DNA of 64,000 nt from Petrimonas mucosa. Its GTDB lineage: Bacteria; Bacteroidota; Bacteroidia; Bacteroidales; Dysgonomonadaceae. The DNA lies in contig NZ_LT608328.1 of the NCBI RefSeq assembly GCF_900095795.1, positions 861,001 through 925,000 on the forward strand, given 5' to 3'. The notes beneath the pieces were generated by a model that was not told the origin of the DNA, did no database searches, and was given only the letters and a program-made list of their open reading frames with translations. A program made the position numbers and the translations under genes. Below are positions 1 to 7,741 of the stretch, piece after piece. Position 1 is the stretch's first letter. Each line of letters opens with the position of its first letter.

Positions 1-1
1 G

Positions 2-853
2 AAAAAAGTGGTGTGGACGATGCACGATATGTGGCCCGTTACCGGAATCTGTCACCATGCCGGAACCTGTACCCGGTTTCATCACTCTTGCGGAGATTGT
101 CCCTACCTGAAACGTCCGTCGAAAAATGATCTTTCCCGCAAGATTTATAAGGAGAAGCGGGCGGCATATTCCCTCGACAGGATCAGTTTCGTGGCCTGCA
201 GCAGATGGCTCGAAGAGCAGGCAAAGAGAAGCAGTCTTACGACAGATCATAACCTGGTCTCCATTCCCAACCCTATCGATACGGATCAATACTCTCCCGG
301 GGACAAGATGGTAGCTAAACGAAATCTTGGGTTGCCAACAGATAAGAAGATAGTATTGTTTGCAGCCGTAAAGGCATCCGACAAACGGAAGGGGGTGGAC
401 TATCTGATTGAGGCGGCCAGGCTGCTCAAGGATAAGGGGGTGTTGTTTCTGATCGCTGGAAGTAATGGCGGCGAGATTGCAGAACAGCTGCCGGGAGTAT
501 GCCTGGATGCCGGATTCATCTCGCCCGACAGGATGCCTGAATACTACAATGCAGCCGATGTTTTTGTGACACCCTCGCTGCAGGAGAACCTCCCCAACAC
601 CCTGATGGAGGCAATGGCCTGCGGCACGCCCTGTGTTGGTTTCAATACCGGGGGAATCCCCGAAATGATCGATCACCATAGAAGCGGTTATGTGGCAAAA
701 TACAAGGATGCAGGCGATCTGGCAAACGGACTGCACTGGACACTTTTTGAAGCCGACCAGCAGCTCCTTTCGGAAAATGCCCGGGAGAAGGTCTTGTCGG
801 AGTATGCCGAAGAGAAAGTTGTTAACCGTTACCTGAGAGTCTATGCAGAATAG
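2..853 (+). CDS. Glycosyltransferase, GT4 type (5' partial)
   Basis: The reading frame is already open at base 2, so this is the C-terminal part (about 284 residues) of a gene starting upstream; GT4 enzymes are usually near 400 residues. It would transfer a sugar from a nucleotide donor in cell-surface glycan synthesis. The visible start has the HDMWPVTG stretch and a Cys-rich loop (CHHAGTC, CGDCPYL) common in Bacteroidota GT4 proteins. The C-terminal donor-binding half has the E-x7-E type signature in QENLPNTLMEAMACGTP, followed by NTGGIPEMI. Its 3' end overlaps the next gene by 11 bases, so the two are translated from one message. Confidence 0.88.
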   Translation, partial: KKVVWTMHDMWPVTGICHHAGTCTRFHHSCGDCPYLKRPSKNDLSRKIYKEKRAAYSLDRISFVACSRWLEEQAKRSSLTTDHNLVSIPNPIDTDQYSPGDKMVAKRNLGLPTDKKIVLFAAVKASDKRKGVDYLIEAARLLKDKGVLFLIAGSNGGEIAEQLPGVCLDAGFISPDRMPEYYNAADVFVTPSLQENLPNTLMEAMACGTPCVGFNTGGIPEMIDHHRSGYVAKYKDAGDLANGLHWTLFEADQQLLSENAREKVLSEYAEEKVVNRYLRVYAE

Positions 854-1568
854 TAACGACAAGATTACCAATTTGGCTCACTGGGAGAGCTACTGGGCAA
901 ATTACCAATTCGAGAAGATTCCCCGGAAGATGGTTTTTGAGCCATTTGTCTCCAGGCTTCGCGGGAGCAGGAGCTTTATCGATATCGGCGGTTTCCCGGG
1001 GGTCACGGCAGCCTACTTCTTCAAACAGGGCATTCCTGATATCACGATTCTCGATCACTTCATGGATACTGCCGTAGTCCGGCGGTTTGAAGCGTTCCAC
1101 GGTCTGCCGGAGCATACGATCAACTGTATCGGGAGAGACTTCTTCTCATACACTTCCGATAGAAAATATGATGTGGTCTTTTCATCCGGTTTTATCGAAC
1201 ATTTTCAGGATACGTGGGGGGTAATTGCACGGCATGTGGAGCTGCTCTCCGAAAATGGTCATCTGCTTGTGTTGATTCCCAATTTCCTCGGGTTGAACGG
1301 GAAGTTGCAACGGTGGTTCGACAAGGAGAATCTCGATGCACATAACCTGTCATCGATGGAGATACCGAGGTTGAGAGAGATCATGCAAACGTTCGGATTG
1401 AGGGATGTGGAGGTGGATTATCTGGGAAAACCGATGCTCTGGCTGGAGCCGAAACCAGCCAACAGACGCCTTCGCAAATGGGTGAAACTGTTGAGTTATG
1501 CCGTAAAACTCTTTCCGGTGAAGGGTAGATTCCTCTCGCCGTTTGTTGTAATCTACGCCCGCAAATGA
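843..1568 (+). CDS. Class I SAM-dependent methyltransferase
   Basis: A 241-residue protein with a Rossmann methyltransferase core. The glycine-rich SAM loop is FIDIGGFPGVTAAYF (about residues 46-60), an acidic residue ends strand 2 (ITILDHF), and the post-II/III region is YDVVFSSGFIEHF followed by LLSENGHLLVLIPNF. The family methylates sugars, lipids or small molecules; the substrate cannot be read from sequence. It overlaps both neighbours (11 bases upstream, 4 bases ATGA downstream) in a glycosyltransferase operon, so modification of a surface glycan or its precursor is the natural inference. Confidence 0.8.
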   Translation: MQNSNDKITNLAHWESYWANYQFEKIPRKMVFEPFVSRLRGSRSFIDIGGFPGVTAAYFFKQGIPDITILDHFMDTAVVRRFEAFHGLPEHTINCIGRDFFSYTSDRKYDVVFSSGFIEHFQDTWGVIARHVELLSENGHLLVLIPNFLGLNGKLQRWFDKENLDAHNLSSMEIPRLREIMQTFGLRDVEVDYLGKPMLWLEPKPANRRLRKWVKLLSYAVKLFPVKGRFLSPFVVIYARK

Positions 1569-2302
1569 GATCGCTTACCGTCATAACCGTTACCTACAAT
1601 GCCGAAGAGGTGCTGGAGCGGACGCTGAAAAGTGTCCGGGAGCAGACCTATCCCCACATTGAGCATATTGTTGTGGATGGGAAATCGCAGGATGGTACCT
1701 TGGCGTTGATACGGCAGCAGGAAAACCCTTGCTTGAAATGGGTGAGCGAGCCGGACAAGGGATTGTATGATGCAATGAACAAGGGAGCGGCAATGGCTAC
1801 GGGCGACTATCTTTGCTTTTTGAATGCAGGGGATACCTTTTATCTGCCCGTGACGGTGGAGAAAATGATGAACTCTTTCGATGCTGCCCTCGACCCGGAT
1901 ATTCTGTATGGAGAGACGGCTATTGTGGACCGGAGCGGAGATTTCCTCTACATGCGCCGGCTCAGCGCTCCCGAAGTGCTGACCTGGAGAAGCTTCAAGC
2001 AGGGAATGTTGGTTTGTCACCAGGCTTTTATGGTCAAGAGATCGATCTTTGAACCCTATGACCTGAACTATCGTTACTCTGCCGATGTGGACTGGTGTAT
2101 CCGCATGATGAAAAAGTCCCGTTACATCCACAATACCCACCTGACGCTGATCAATTACCTGAATGAAGGGATGACCACGGCTAACCGGAAGGCTTCACTC
2201 AGGGAGCGTTACCGGATCATGGTAAAGCATTACGGAGAGATCTCAACTTTTCTGCACCATATCTGGTTTATAGTAAGAGCGGTTATAAAACCCGAAAAAT
2301 AG
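1565..2302 (+). CDS. Glycosyltransferase family 2
   Basis: A 245-residue GT-A fold enzyme. The N-terminal strand and helix, TVITVTYNAEEVLERTLKSV, is the classic GT2 opening. VVDGKSQDGT supplies the first Asp motif and FLNAGDTF sits where the DXD-like metal/nucleotide site is expected; the acceptor half contains YRYSADVDWCIRM. No membrane segment is evident, so it probably acts at the cytoplasmic face on a lipid-linked or nucleotide-linked intermediate. It starts by ATGA overlap with the methyltransferase, and the C-terminus ends 25 bases before the next gene, which looks functionally unrelated. Confidence 0.86.
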   Translation: MRSLTVITVTYNAEEVLERTLKSVREQTYPHIEHIVVDGKSQDGTLALIRQQENPCLKWVSEPDKGLYDAMNKGAAMATGDYLCFLNAGDTFYLPVTVEKMMNSFDAALDPDILYGETAIVDRSGDFLYMRRLSAPEVLTWRSFKQGMLVCHQAFMVKRSIFEPYDLNYRYSADVDWCIRMMKKSRYIHNTHLTLINYLNEGMTTANRKASLRERYRIMVKHYGEISTFLHHIWFIVRAVIKPEK

Positions 2303-2327
2303 ATGTCTTTCACCGGAGAATGGAAAA

Positions 2328-2873
2328 ATGGAGATGAGAGAGAGAAGAAAATTAAATGTTGAGGAGCTGAACAGGATAAGCATCGAGGAGTTTCGGCAGG
2401 TGCCAAAGATTCCTCTGGTGGTGGTGCTGGATAATGTCCGCAGCCGACACAACATCGGTTCGGTTTTCCGTACGGGCGATGCATTTCGCGTGGAAGAGAT
2501 AATCCTTTGCGGCATCTCCTCTACTCCGCCTGATGCCGAGATTCATAAAACGGCCTTGGGGGCTGAGGATTCAATGTCGTGGCGTTATTTCGCATCTACG
2601 CTCTCGGCTGTCAACGATTTGAAATCGCGTGGCTATACAGTGTTCTCGATTGAACAGACGGAGAACAGCCATTCGCTGGAAAAGTTGAGGCTGGACCGCC
2701 ATGGGAGGTATGCCGTCATCTTGGGGCACGAAGTGCATGGAGTAGAGCAGGAGGTTGTTGATGCCTCGGATGGCTGCGTGGAGATTCCCCAGTATGGAAC
2801 CAAGCATTCGCTCAACGTTTCCGTTACGGCTGGAATTGTGATTTGGGACTTTTTCAAGCAGTTGTCGCCATGA
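2328..2873 (+). CDS. TrmH/SpoU-family RNA 2'-O-methyltransferase
   Basis: A 181-residue SPOUT methyltransferase. The three family motifs are visible: NVRSRHNIGSVFRTGDAF (motif 1, about residues 36-53), AVILGHEVHGV (motif 2, about 129-139) and GTKHSLNVSVTAGIVIWDF (motif 3, about 152-170), which build the SAM-binding trefoil knot. The family methylates ribose 2'-OH in tRNA or rRNA; the exact nucleotide cannot be assigned. There is a short N-terminal extension but no separate RNA-binding domain. The stop codon overlaps the start of the DCC gene (ATGA), implying translational coupling. Confidence 0.85.
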   Translation: MEMRERRKLNVEELNRISIEEFRQVPKIPLVVVLDNVRSRHNIGSVFRTGDAFRVEEIILCGISSTPPDAEIHKTALGAEDSMSWRYFASTLSAVNDLKSRGYTVFSIEQTENSHSLEKLRLDRHGRYAVILGHEVHGVEQEVVDASDGCVEIPQYGTKHSLNVSVTAGIVIWDFFKQLSP

Positions 2874-3268
2874 CGCTTTACTACGACAACTGGTGCGGAA
2901 ATTGCATCCGGTTTATGCGCTGGGTGTGCAGGCTGGACTGGTTTCACCTGGTTTCATGCAAAGAGTTGCGGAACGAGGAGCATACCGGTACGGCGGCAGG
3001 GTTGAACCTGGCACTGGCCGAGGAACAACTGGCCTCGGTTCACAAAGGGGTTTGGAAGTATGGATACGATTCCCTCTACCGGACGCTGCTTCGGCTTCCG
3101 CTCTTCTGGCTGCTTGCTCCGTTCCTCTGGATATTGAAAGTCACCCGGTTGGGTACTTGTCTCTATCGGCAACTGGCGGTGAACCGGCATATTGTTCCGT
3201 TGCACTGCGTACGGTCGACACCATCTTGTAAAGCTGGTCGTTCGGCCGGATCTTGCCCGGAGTCTTGA
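2870..3268 (+). CDS. DCC-family thiol-disulfide oxidoreductase (DUF393)
   Basis: A 132-residue protein beginning MTLYYDNWCGNC. The WCGNC dithiol at residues 8-12 is the DCC/DUF393 signature and implies thiol-disulfide exchange, although partners are unknown for most members. A hydrophobic stretch (LFWLLAPFLWILKV, about residues 75-95) may be a membrane-associated helix, as in other DUF393 proteins. I chose the ATG at 2870 because it forms an ATGA overlap with the upstream stop and puts the motif at the normal N-terminal place; a start at 2843 would add nine residues inside the TrmH gene. Its last 128 bases overlap the U32 gene on the other strand. Confidence 0.72.
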   Translation: MTLYYDNWCGNCIRFMRWVCRLDWFHLVSCKELRNEEHTGTAAGLNLALAEEQLASVHKGVWKYGYDSLYRTLLRLPLFWLLAPFLWILKVTRLGTCLYRQLAVNRHIVPLHCVRSTPSCKAGRSAGSCPES

Positions 3269-4451
3269 TCGAGAAATGGTCGCCCTTTACGGCTTCCGGA
3301 ACCCGTTTCAGATTTACGCGTATCTCCTCTGCCGCCAGGAAGACCGCACCGGTGGTAGGACCGGTAATCAACAACTCCTCTCCCTCTTTCACCGATTGTG
3401 CCTCCACCAGGAATTCGGCAACGCCGATATTTCCAAAATGCTTGATCGCCTTGCCGACATACACTTTCCGTTTGGTAGCTCCGGAACCGTAGCGGTGTGT
3501 CCACTCTCCCAGCCGCTGGCCTAGGTAGTACCCGTCCCAGAAACCCCGATTGAAAACGGTTGCCAGTTTTTCATTCCACAGCTCTATCTTATCCTGCGAG
3601 AAGCTGTTGTTGCAGTAAGCTTCTACCGCCTCCTTGTAGCAGGCGGTTACCGTCCTCACATACTCCGGTCCGCGGGCCCGCCCCTCGATCTTGAAAACCG
3701 TAACGCCAGCATCCATCATCTTGTTCATGAAGTGGATGGTTTTGAGATCTTTGGGCGACATGATATATTCGTTGTCGATTTCCAGCTCGATCTCACTCTC
3801 CTTGTCCCTGACGACATATCCACGGCGGCAGATCTGGTTGCATGCCCCCCGGTTTGCCGACAGATTCTTTTCGTGCAGGCTTAAATAGCATTTGCCCGAT
3901 ACAGCCATGCAGAGTGCCCCGTGTGCAAACATCTCTATGCGGATCAGCTCGCCGGAGGGTCCTTTGATCTGCTGTTCAACGATATCTTTGTGGATTGATG
4001 CTACCTGTTCCAGATTGAGTTCGCGCGCCAGCACCACCACATCGGCAAACTGGGCATAAAAACGCAATGCTTCAGTGTTGGTGATGTTGAGTTGAGTGGA
4101 TAGATGTACCTCCACTCCGACGCTTCGGGCATACATCATCACAGCCACATCGGCGGCGATGATTGCCGACAGGTTGGCCTCCCGGGCAGCATCCACCACT
4201 CGCCGCATCAGCTCCATATCGTTGTCATAGATGATGGTGTTGACGGTAAGGTAGCTTTTTATCCCGTTATCCCTGCATATTCCGGCAATCTTGTGCAGGT
4301 CTTCCACGGTGAAGTTGTTGGAAGACTTGGCGCGCATGTTCAATCCTTCGATACCGAAGTAGATGGAATCGGCACCGCCTTGAATGGCTGCCATCAAAGA
4401 TTCGTAGGAGCCTGCGGGTGCCATTATCTCGTAGTCGTGGATATTTCTCAT
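3141..4451 (-). CDS. U32-family peptidase-like protein (RNA hydroxylation type)
   Basis: A 436-residue protein with the complete U32 signature EMFAHGALCMAVSGKCYLS at residues 173-191 and a second Cys cluster, NRGACNQICRRGY. The start, EIMAPAGSYESLMAAIQGGAD, is characteristic. Members once called collagenase-like peptidases include TrhP/RlhA, which hydroxylate tRNA or 23S rRNA using prephenate-dependent chemistry; the Cys residues are conserved in that group. Which role applies here cannot be decided. It is transcribed divergently from rpsF; a TAnnTTTG-like -7 element (4472-4479, minus strand) lies just upstream. Confidence 0.85.
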   Translation of the reverse strand: MRNIHDYEIMAPAGSYESLMAAIQGGADSIYFGIEGLNMRAKSSNNFTVEDLHKIAGICRDNGIKSYLTVNTIIYDNDMELMRRVVDAAREANLSAIIAADVAVMMYARSVGVEVHLSTQLNITNTEALRFYAQFADVVVLARELNLEQVASIHKDIVEQQIKGPSGELIRIEMFAHGALCMAVSGKCYLSLHEKNLSANRGACNQICRRGYVVRDKESEIELEIDNEYIMSPKDLKTIHFMNKMMDAGVTVFKIEGRARGPEYVRTVTACYKEAVEAYCNNSFSQDKIELWNEKLATVFNRGFWDGYYLGQRLGEWTHRYGSGATKRKVYVGKAIKHFGNIGVAEFLVEAQSVKEGEELLITGPTTGAVFLAAEEIRVNLKRVPEAVKGDHFSIKTPGKIRPNDQLYKMVSTVRSATEQYAGSPPVADRDKYPTG

Positions 4452-4523
4452 TTCTGTGATTTTTCAAAGTGCAAAAATACGACATTTTACCCAAAGGGCA
4501 TACATATTTATTGGCCCAAACGC

Positions 4524-4554
4524 TTTGTTCATAGCATATTTTGTCGTATCTTTG
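4524..4554 (+). promoter_or_regulatory. Promoter of rpsF-rpsR-rplI
   Basis: TTTG at 4524-4527, a 19-nt spacer, then TATCTTTG at 4547-4554. This matches the Bacteroidota sigma-ABfr consensus (TTTG, 19-21 nt, TAnnTTTG) exactly, and leaves a leader of about 47 nt before the rpsF ATG. Confidence 0.8.
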
Positions 4555-4607
4555 CCGTCCGAAAAATATCTTTCGGTTTAAATCATTAATTATTAATTCA
4601 TTTTAGT

Positions 4608-5006
4608 ATGAACAATTACGAAACCGTTTTCATTTTGACTCCCGTTTTGTCTGATGCACAGATGAAGGAAGCGGTTGAAAAATTCAAGAACCTTCTCACG
4701 GACCAAGGGGCTGAAATTGTAAACGAAGAAAATTGGGGTTTACGTAAGCTGGCTTACCCCATCGACAAAAAAACAACCGGCTTTTATACGTTTTTGGAAT
4801 TCAAGGCCCAGCCGTCAGTAATCGACAAGTTGGAGGTGAACTTCCGTCGTGATGAGCGTGTGATTCGTTTCTTGACGATCAAGCAGGATCATTTTGCAGC
4901 CGAATACGCTGAAAAACGGCGTAACAACAAGGGAGGCAAAAAGCAGGAGACCAAAGAGGCTCCCAAGGCTGGTAAGAAAGTTGAATTAGAGGAAAAGGAG
5001 GATTAA
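4608..5006 (+). CDS. rpsF: 30S ribosomal protein S6
   Basis: A 132-residue S6. It begins [15 protein letters not shown] and carries the typical [20 protein letters not shown] and [16 protein letters not shown] segments. S6 binds the central domain of 16S rRNA together with S18, whose gene follows after 3 bases. The last 25 residues or so form a Lys/Glu-rich tail ([17 protein letters not shown]), longer than in Escherichia coli S6 before modification but usual for Bacteroidota. It is first in the rpsF-rpsR-rplI operon behind a consensus promoter. Confidence 0.97.
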   Translation: MNNYETVFILTPVLSDAQMKEAVEKFKNLLTDQGAEIVNEENWGLRKLAYPIDKKTTGFYTFLEFKAQPSVIDKLEVNFRRDERVIRFLTIKQDHFAAEYAEKRRNNKGGKKQETKEAPKAGKKVELEEKED

Positions 5007-5009
5007 AAG

Positions 5010-5276
5010 ATGGCTAAACAATCAGAAATCAGATATTTGACTCCCGTATCGGTTGATGTTAAAAAGAAAAAGTATTGTCGTTTCAAAAAGAACGGAATCA
5101 AGTACATCGATTACAAGGATCCCGAATTTTTGAAAAAGTTCCTGAACGAGCAGGGAAAGATTCTTCCACGCAGAATTACAGGCACATCGCTTAAGTTTCA
5201 ACGTCGTATCGCGCAAGCAGTCAAGAGGGCACGTCATATCGCCCTGCTTCCGTACGTAACCGATTTAATGAAATAA
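5010..5276 (+). CDS. rpsR: 30S ribosomal protein S18
   Basis: An 88-residue S18 with the conserved core [19 protein letters not shown], followed by [20 protein letters not shown] and [13 protein letters not shown]. It is the direct binding partner of S6 on the platform of the 30S subunit. It lies 3 bases after rpsF and 18 bases before rplI, so one transcript carries all three. The length is normal for the family, and the Cys at residue 23 in KYCRF is a single Cys, so no zinc site is formed. Confidence 0.97.
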   Translation: MAKQSEIRYLTPVSVDVKKKKYCRFKKNGIKYIDYKDPEFLKKFLNEQGKILPRRITGTSLKFQRRIAQAVKRARHIALLPYVTDLMK

Positions 5277-5294
5277 AAAGAAGGAGGAAAAGTT

Positions 5295-5738
5295 ATGGAA
5301 GTAATTTTGAAGGAAGATGTAGTGAATTTAGGCTACAAAGACGATATTGTAAACGTTAAGAAAGGGTATGCCCGTAACTATCTTATTCCTCAGGGAAAAG
5401 CCATCATTGCGACCGAGTCTTCGAAGAAAGTGCTGGCTGAAAACCTGAAGCAACGGGCCCACAAGCTGGAGCAGATCAAGGCAGCCGCCCAGGAACTTGC
5501 AGAAAAGCTGCAGAGTGTGTCACTTACCATCGGTGCAAAGACCAGTTCTACCGGAACAATTTTCGGTTCGGTTACCAGTATTCAGATTGCCGACGCACTG
5601 AAAGAAAAGGGTTTTGAAGTGGACAGGAAAAATATCGTGATTAAAGAAGCGGTAAAGGAGGTTGGAAACTACGTAGCCGTCGCCAAACTGCACAAGGAGG
5701 TATCCGTGGATATACCGTTTGAGGTGGTAGCTGAGTAA
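5295..5738 (+). CDS. rplI: 50S ribosomal protein L9
   Basis: A 147-residue L9. The N-terminal rRNA-binding domain is [20 protein letters not shown] with [13 protein letters not shown] (about residues 3-35). A long connecting helix rich in Lys, Glu and Ala follows (about 40-75), and the C-terminal domain includes [20 protein letters not shown]. It is the last gene of the rpsF operon; a GGAGG-like ribosome binding site sits at 5282-5286, and a strong intrinsic terminator follows 22 bases after the stop. Confidence 0.97.
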   Translation: MEVILKEDVVNLGYKDDIVNVKKGYARNYLIPQGKAIIATESSKKVLAENLKQRAHKLEQIKAAAQELAEKLQSVSLTIGAKTSSTGTIFGSVTSIQIADALKEKGFEVDRKNIVIKEAVKEVGNYVAVAKLHKEVSVDIPFEVVAE

Positions 5739-5760
5739 TAATATTCCAAAATTTTTATAT

Positions 5761-5794
5761 AAAGCTGATAATTTTAAAATTATCAGCTTTTTTG
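5761..5794 (+). terminator. Intrinsic terminator after rplI
   Basis: A perfect 15-bp inverted repeat (AAAGCTGATAATTTT and its complement, 5761-5790) ends in a run of Ts to 5793, directly after the ribosomal protein operon. Confidence 0.9.
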
Positions 5795-6193
5795 TTTGCT
5801 ATGCATGTTCATTATCTATAGGGTTAAAGTCCCGAGCGGGCTTATTTTGGCGAGAACCGTTAGTTGATGGCAAGGGTGTTACCGCGAGGTATAACCTGAA
5901 AGAAGCCTAAAACAAAAGTTGGTACTAACGAACAGAAACTGCATACTAAGGCTTACCCGGGGGGTAATGTGGCAATAAACACAGACGCCCTAAAGCCGTC
6001 CGTAACCCGGGGTAGTAAATGCAGTAGTATTAACAGGAAGATAATGCACTTAACGTAGGAGGTCTCTAACCCGAAAGGGGCAGAGAAGTCAGCAGAGGCC
6101 ATAGTACCGCTATAAATATTGAGTAACGTCAATACAGGGAAGGGCTGAATTTTCAATTAAGGAGCAGTTATTTTGTAAATTGTAACGACCATT

Positions 6194-7588
6194 ATGAACC
6201 CAGGTAAACACGGGAACTTACAGATGAGTCTTTTTGACGAATGGGAGCGTGGCCAAAAGGTGAAGGGGACTGACGTATTCAGTTCAGGAAGCGGTTTGGT
6301 ACGGGACGAGTGGTTGTCAGGTTGCAAAGAGGAACGAGCCTTAACCCAAGATTTAATGAGTGATATAACGGACTTAAAGAATCTTGATGCCGCATTGCGG
6401 CAAGTAATCAGTAACAGGGGAAGTGCGGGCATTGACGGGATGACCGTTGACGAACTTAGAGATTGGCTTAACAGCCACCACCGAGAACTTCAACGCCAGT
6501 TAATGACAGGCACATACCAAGTTACGGCAGTTAAAGAGGTATTAATCCCGAAGCCTGATGGCGGGAAACGCCAACTGGGTATTCCCACGGTCAAAGATCG
6601 CTTGGTACAACAAGCGATAAGCCAAGTACTGTCGAAACGTTATGACCCTATATTCTCCGAATACAGCTACGGTTTTCGTCCACGGCGTAACGCTCATCAA
6701 GCATTACGTAAAGCGGGCGAATACGTGGCCGAAGGAAAGGATTGGGTTATCGACATAGACTTGGCAAAATTCTTTGACGAGGTGAATCACGACCGATTGC
6801 TTTGGCAGTTAAGTACTCGCGTTGGTGACAAGCGCGTACTTAAGTTGATAGGTAAATTTCTTCGAGCAGGAATGCTAATCGGGGGGATGGCCAATCAACG
6901 GGTGAAAGGGACACCGCAAGGCAGCCCACTATCACCCCTGTTGTCGAATATCGTCTTAGACGAACTGGACAAGGAGTTAGAGCGGAGAGGACACTGCTTT
7001 GTACGCTACGCCGATGATATTATCATAATGGTCGGAAGCGAACCAGCCGCGGAGCGATCGATGCAAAGCCTCTCCAAGTTTATCGAAAATCGGATGCGAT
7101 TAAGAATAAACAAGGAAAAGAGCCATATCGTCCGTCCTCATCAACTCAATTATCTCGGTCATACTATCTTAAAAGGCGGGAGTTTAGGATTAAGCCGAAA
7201 GAGCGAACAACGCTTCAAGGCGAAACTAAAATCGCTTACCAAACGCAACAGGGGCATTAGCTTCGATCAGTTAATAAGCGAGCTAAATCCCGTTCTACGA
7301 GGCTGGCTAAACTACTTCAAGCACGCAAAGATGAAAAGTCGTCTTCGCAACCTTGAAGCTTGGCTTCGTCGTAGATTAAGATGCTATCGTTTAAAACAAT
7401 GCAAACGGGCGTTGGGCATAGCCAGGTTCTTGACCAAGTTGGGCGTTCCTTGGAACCGGAGCTGGACAACGGCGGGAAGTTCTAAGGGATGGTTTAGACT
7501 GTCAATGACCCACGCTGCACACGAGGGAATGAACCTTGAATGGTTCAAGAAAACGGGACTTTACAGTTTAACGGCCAATTACGGTTAA
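6194..7588 (+). CDS. ltrA: Group II intron reverse transcriptase/maturase
   Basis: A 464-residue intron-encoded protein. Reverse transcriptase blocks are clear: PKPDGGKRQLGIPTVKDRLV (RT1/2), YGFRPRRNAHQAL, VIDIDLAKFFDEVNHDRL (RT3), GTPQGSPLSPLLSNIVLDEL (RT4) and RYADDIII (catalytic YADD near residue 274). The maturase domain X follows (LNPVLRGWLNYFKHA, then the basic LEAWLRRRLRCYRLKQCKRA). No C-terminal HNH endonuclease is present, so it depends on reverse transcription into nicked or single-stranded target rather than self-made second-strand cleavage. The frame is intact with all motifs, so the intron may be active. Confidence 0.93.
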   Translation: MNPGKHGNLQMSLFDEWERGQKVKGTDVFSSGSGLVRDEWLSGCKEERALTQDLMSDITDLKNLDAALRQVISNRGSAGIDGMTVDELRDWLNSHHRELQRQLMTGTYQVTAVKEVLIPKPDGGKRQLGIPTVKDRLVQQAISQVLSKRYDPIFSEYSYGFRPRRNAHQALRKAGEYVAEGKDWVIDIDLAKFFDEVNHDRLLWQLSTRVGDKRVLKLIGKFLRAGMLIGGMANQRVKGTPQGSPLSPLLSNIVLDELDKELERRGHCFVRYADDIIIMVGSEPAAERSMQSLSKFIENRMRLRINKEKSHIVRPHQLNYLGHTILKGGSLGLSRKSEQRFKAKLKSLTKRNRGISFDQLISELNPVLRGWLNYFKHAKMKSRLRNLEAWLRRRLRCYRLKQCKRALGIARFLTKLGVPWNRSWTTAGSSKGWFRLSMTHAAHEGMNLEWFKKTGLYSLTANYG

Positions 7589-7599
7589 ACATTGAAGAA

Positions 7600-7685
7600 A
7601 CCGCCTAATACGAGAGACGTACGTTGGGTGGTGTGAGAGGATAGCAGAGTTAGGAGTAATTACCTATCTTTGCATCCTACTCGAT
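7600..7685 (+). ncRNA. Group II intron domains V and VI
   Basis: Domain V (7600-7632): ACCGCCTAA pairs with TTGGGTGGT, with G-U pairs, a 2-nt bulge on the 3' side and a short apical stem closed by a GA-rich loop. This is the normal shape of the catalytic hairpin. Domain VI (about 7635-7685): GAGAGGAT and GCAGAGTTAGG pair with CCTATCTTTGC and ATCCT-CTC, leaving the A at 7679 bulged as the branch-point nucleotide. Confidence 0.75.
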
Positions 7686-7688
7686 TAT

Positions 7689-7696
7689 TACATTTG
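7689..7696 (+). promoter_or_regulatory. Putative -7 element of the hybrid regulator gene
   Basis: TACATTTG at 7689-7696 fits TAnnTTTG and lies 45 bases before the ATG at 7742, just 3 bases past the intron 3' end. The matching TTTG (5795-5798) would be about 20 nt upstream if the intron were removed, so the intron may sit between the two promoter elements. A second TAnnTTTG match, TATCTTTG at 7665-7672, lies inside domain VI but has no TTTG partner. Confidence 0.4.
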
Positions 7697-7741
7697 TGGC
7701 GACGCCAAAACTTTTGTCAACAAGCAGATAGATATAAAACA

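Larger units (their letters stand above)
5821..7685 (+). mobile_element. Group II intron with encoded reverse transcriptase
   Basis: A structured, GC-punctuated 370-base leader (domains I-IV region) precedes a reverse transcriptase/maturase gene. After the gene come a domain V hairpin (7600-7632) and a domain VI stem (7635-7685) that ends CTACTCGAT, with an unpaired A seven bases from the 3' end. The 3' boundary at 7685 is therefore well supported. The 5' boundary near 5821 is approximate, because no clean GTGYG start is visible. The intron is inserted about 25 bases beyond the rplI terminator and just upstream of the -7 element of the regulator gene that follows. Bacterial class C introns favour terminator stems, but I cannot assign the class by eye. 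Confidence 0.85.

Noticed and set aside
7670-7741. TTG start for the hybrid regulator inside the group II intron
   Set aside because: It would begin within domain VI; the ATG at 7742 opens into a hydrophobic signal/anchor and is the better start.
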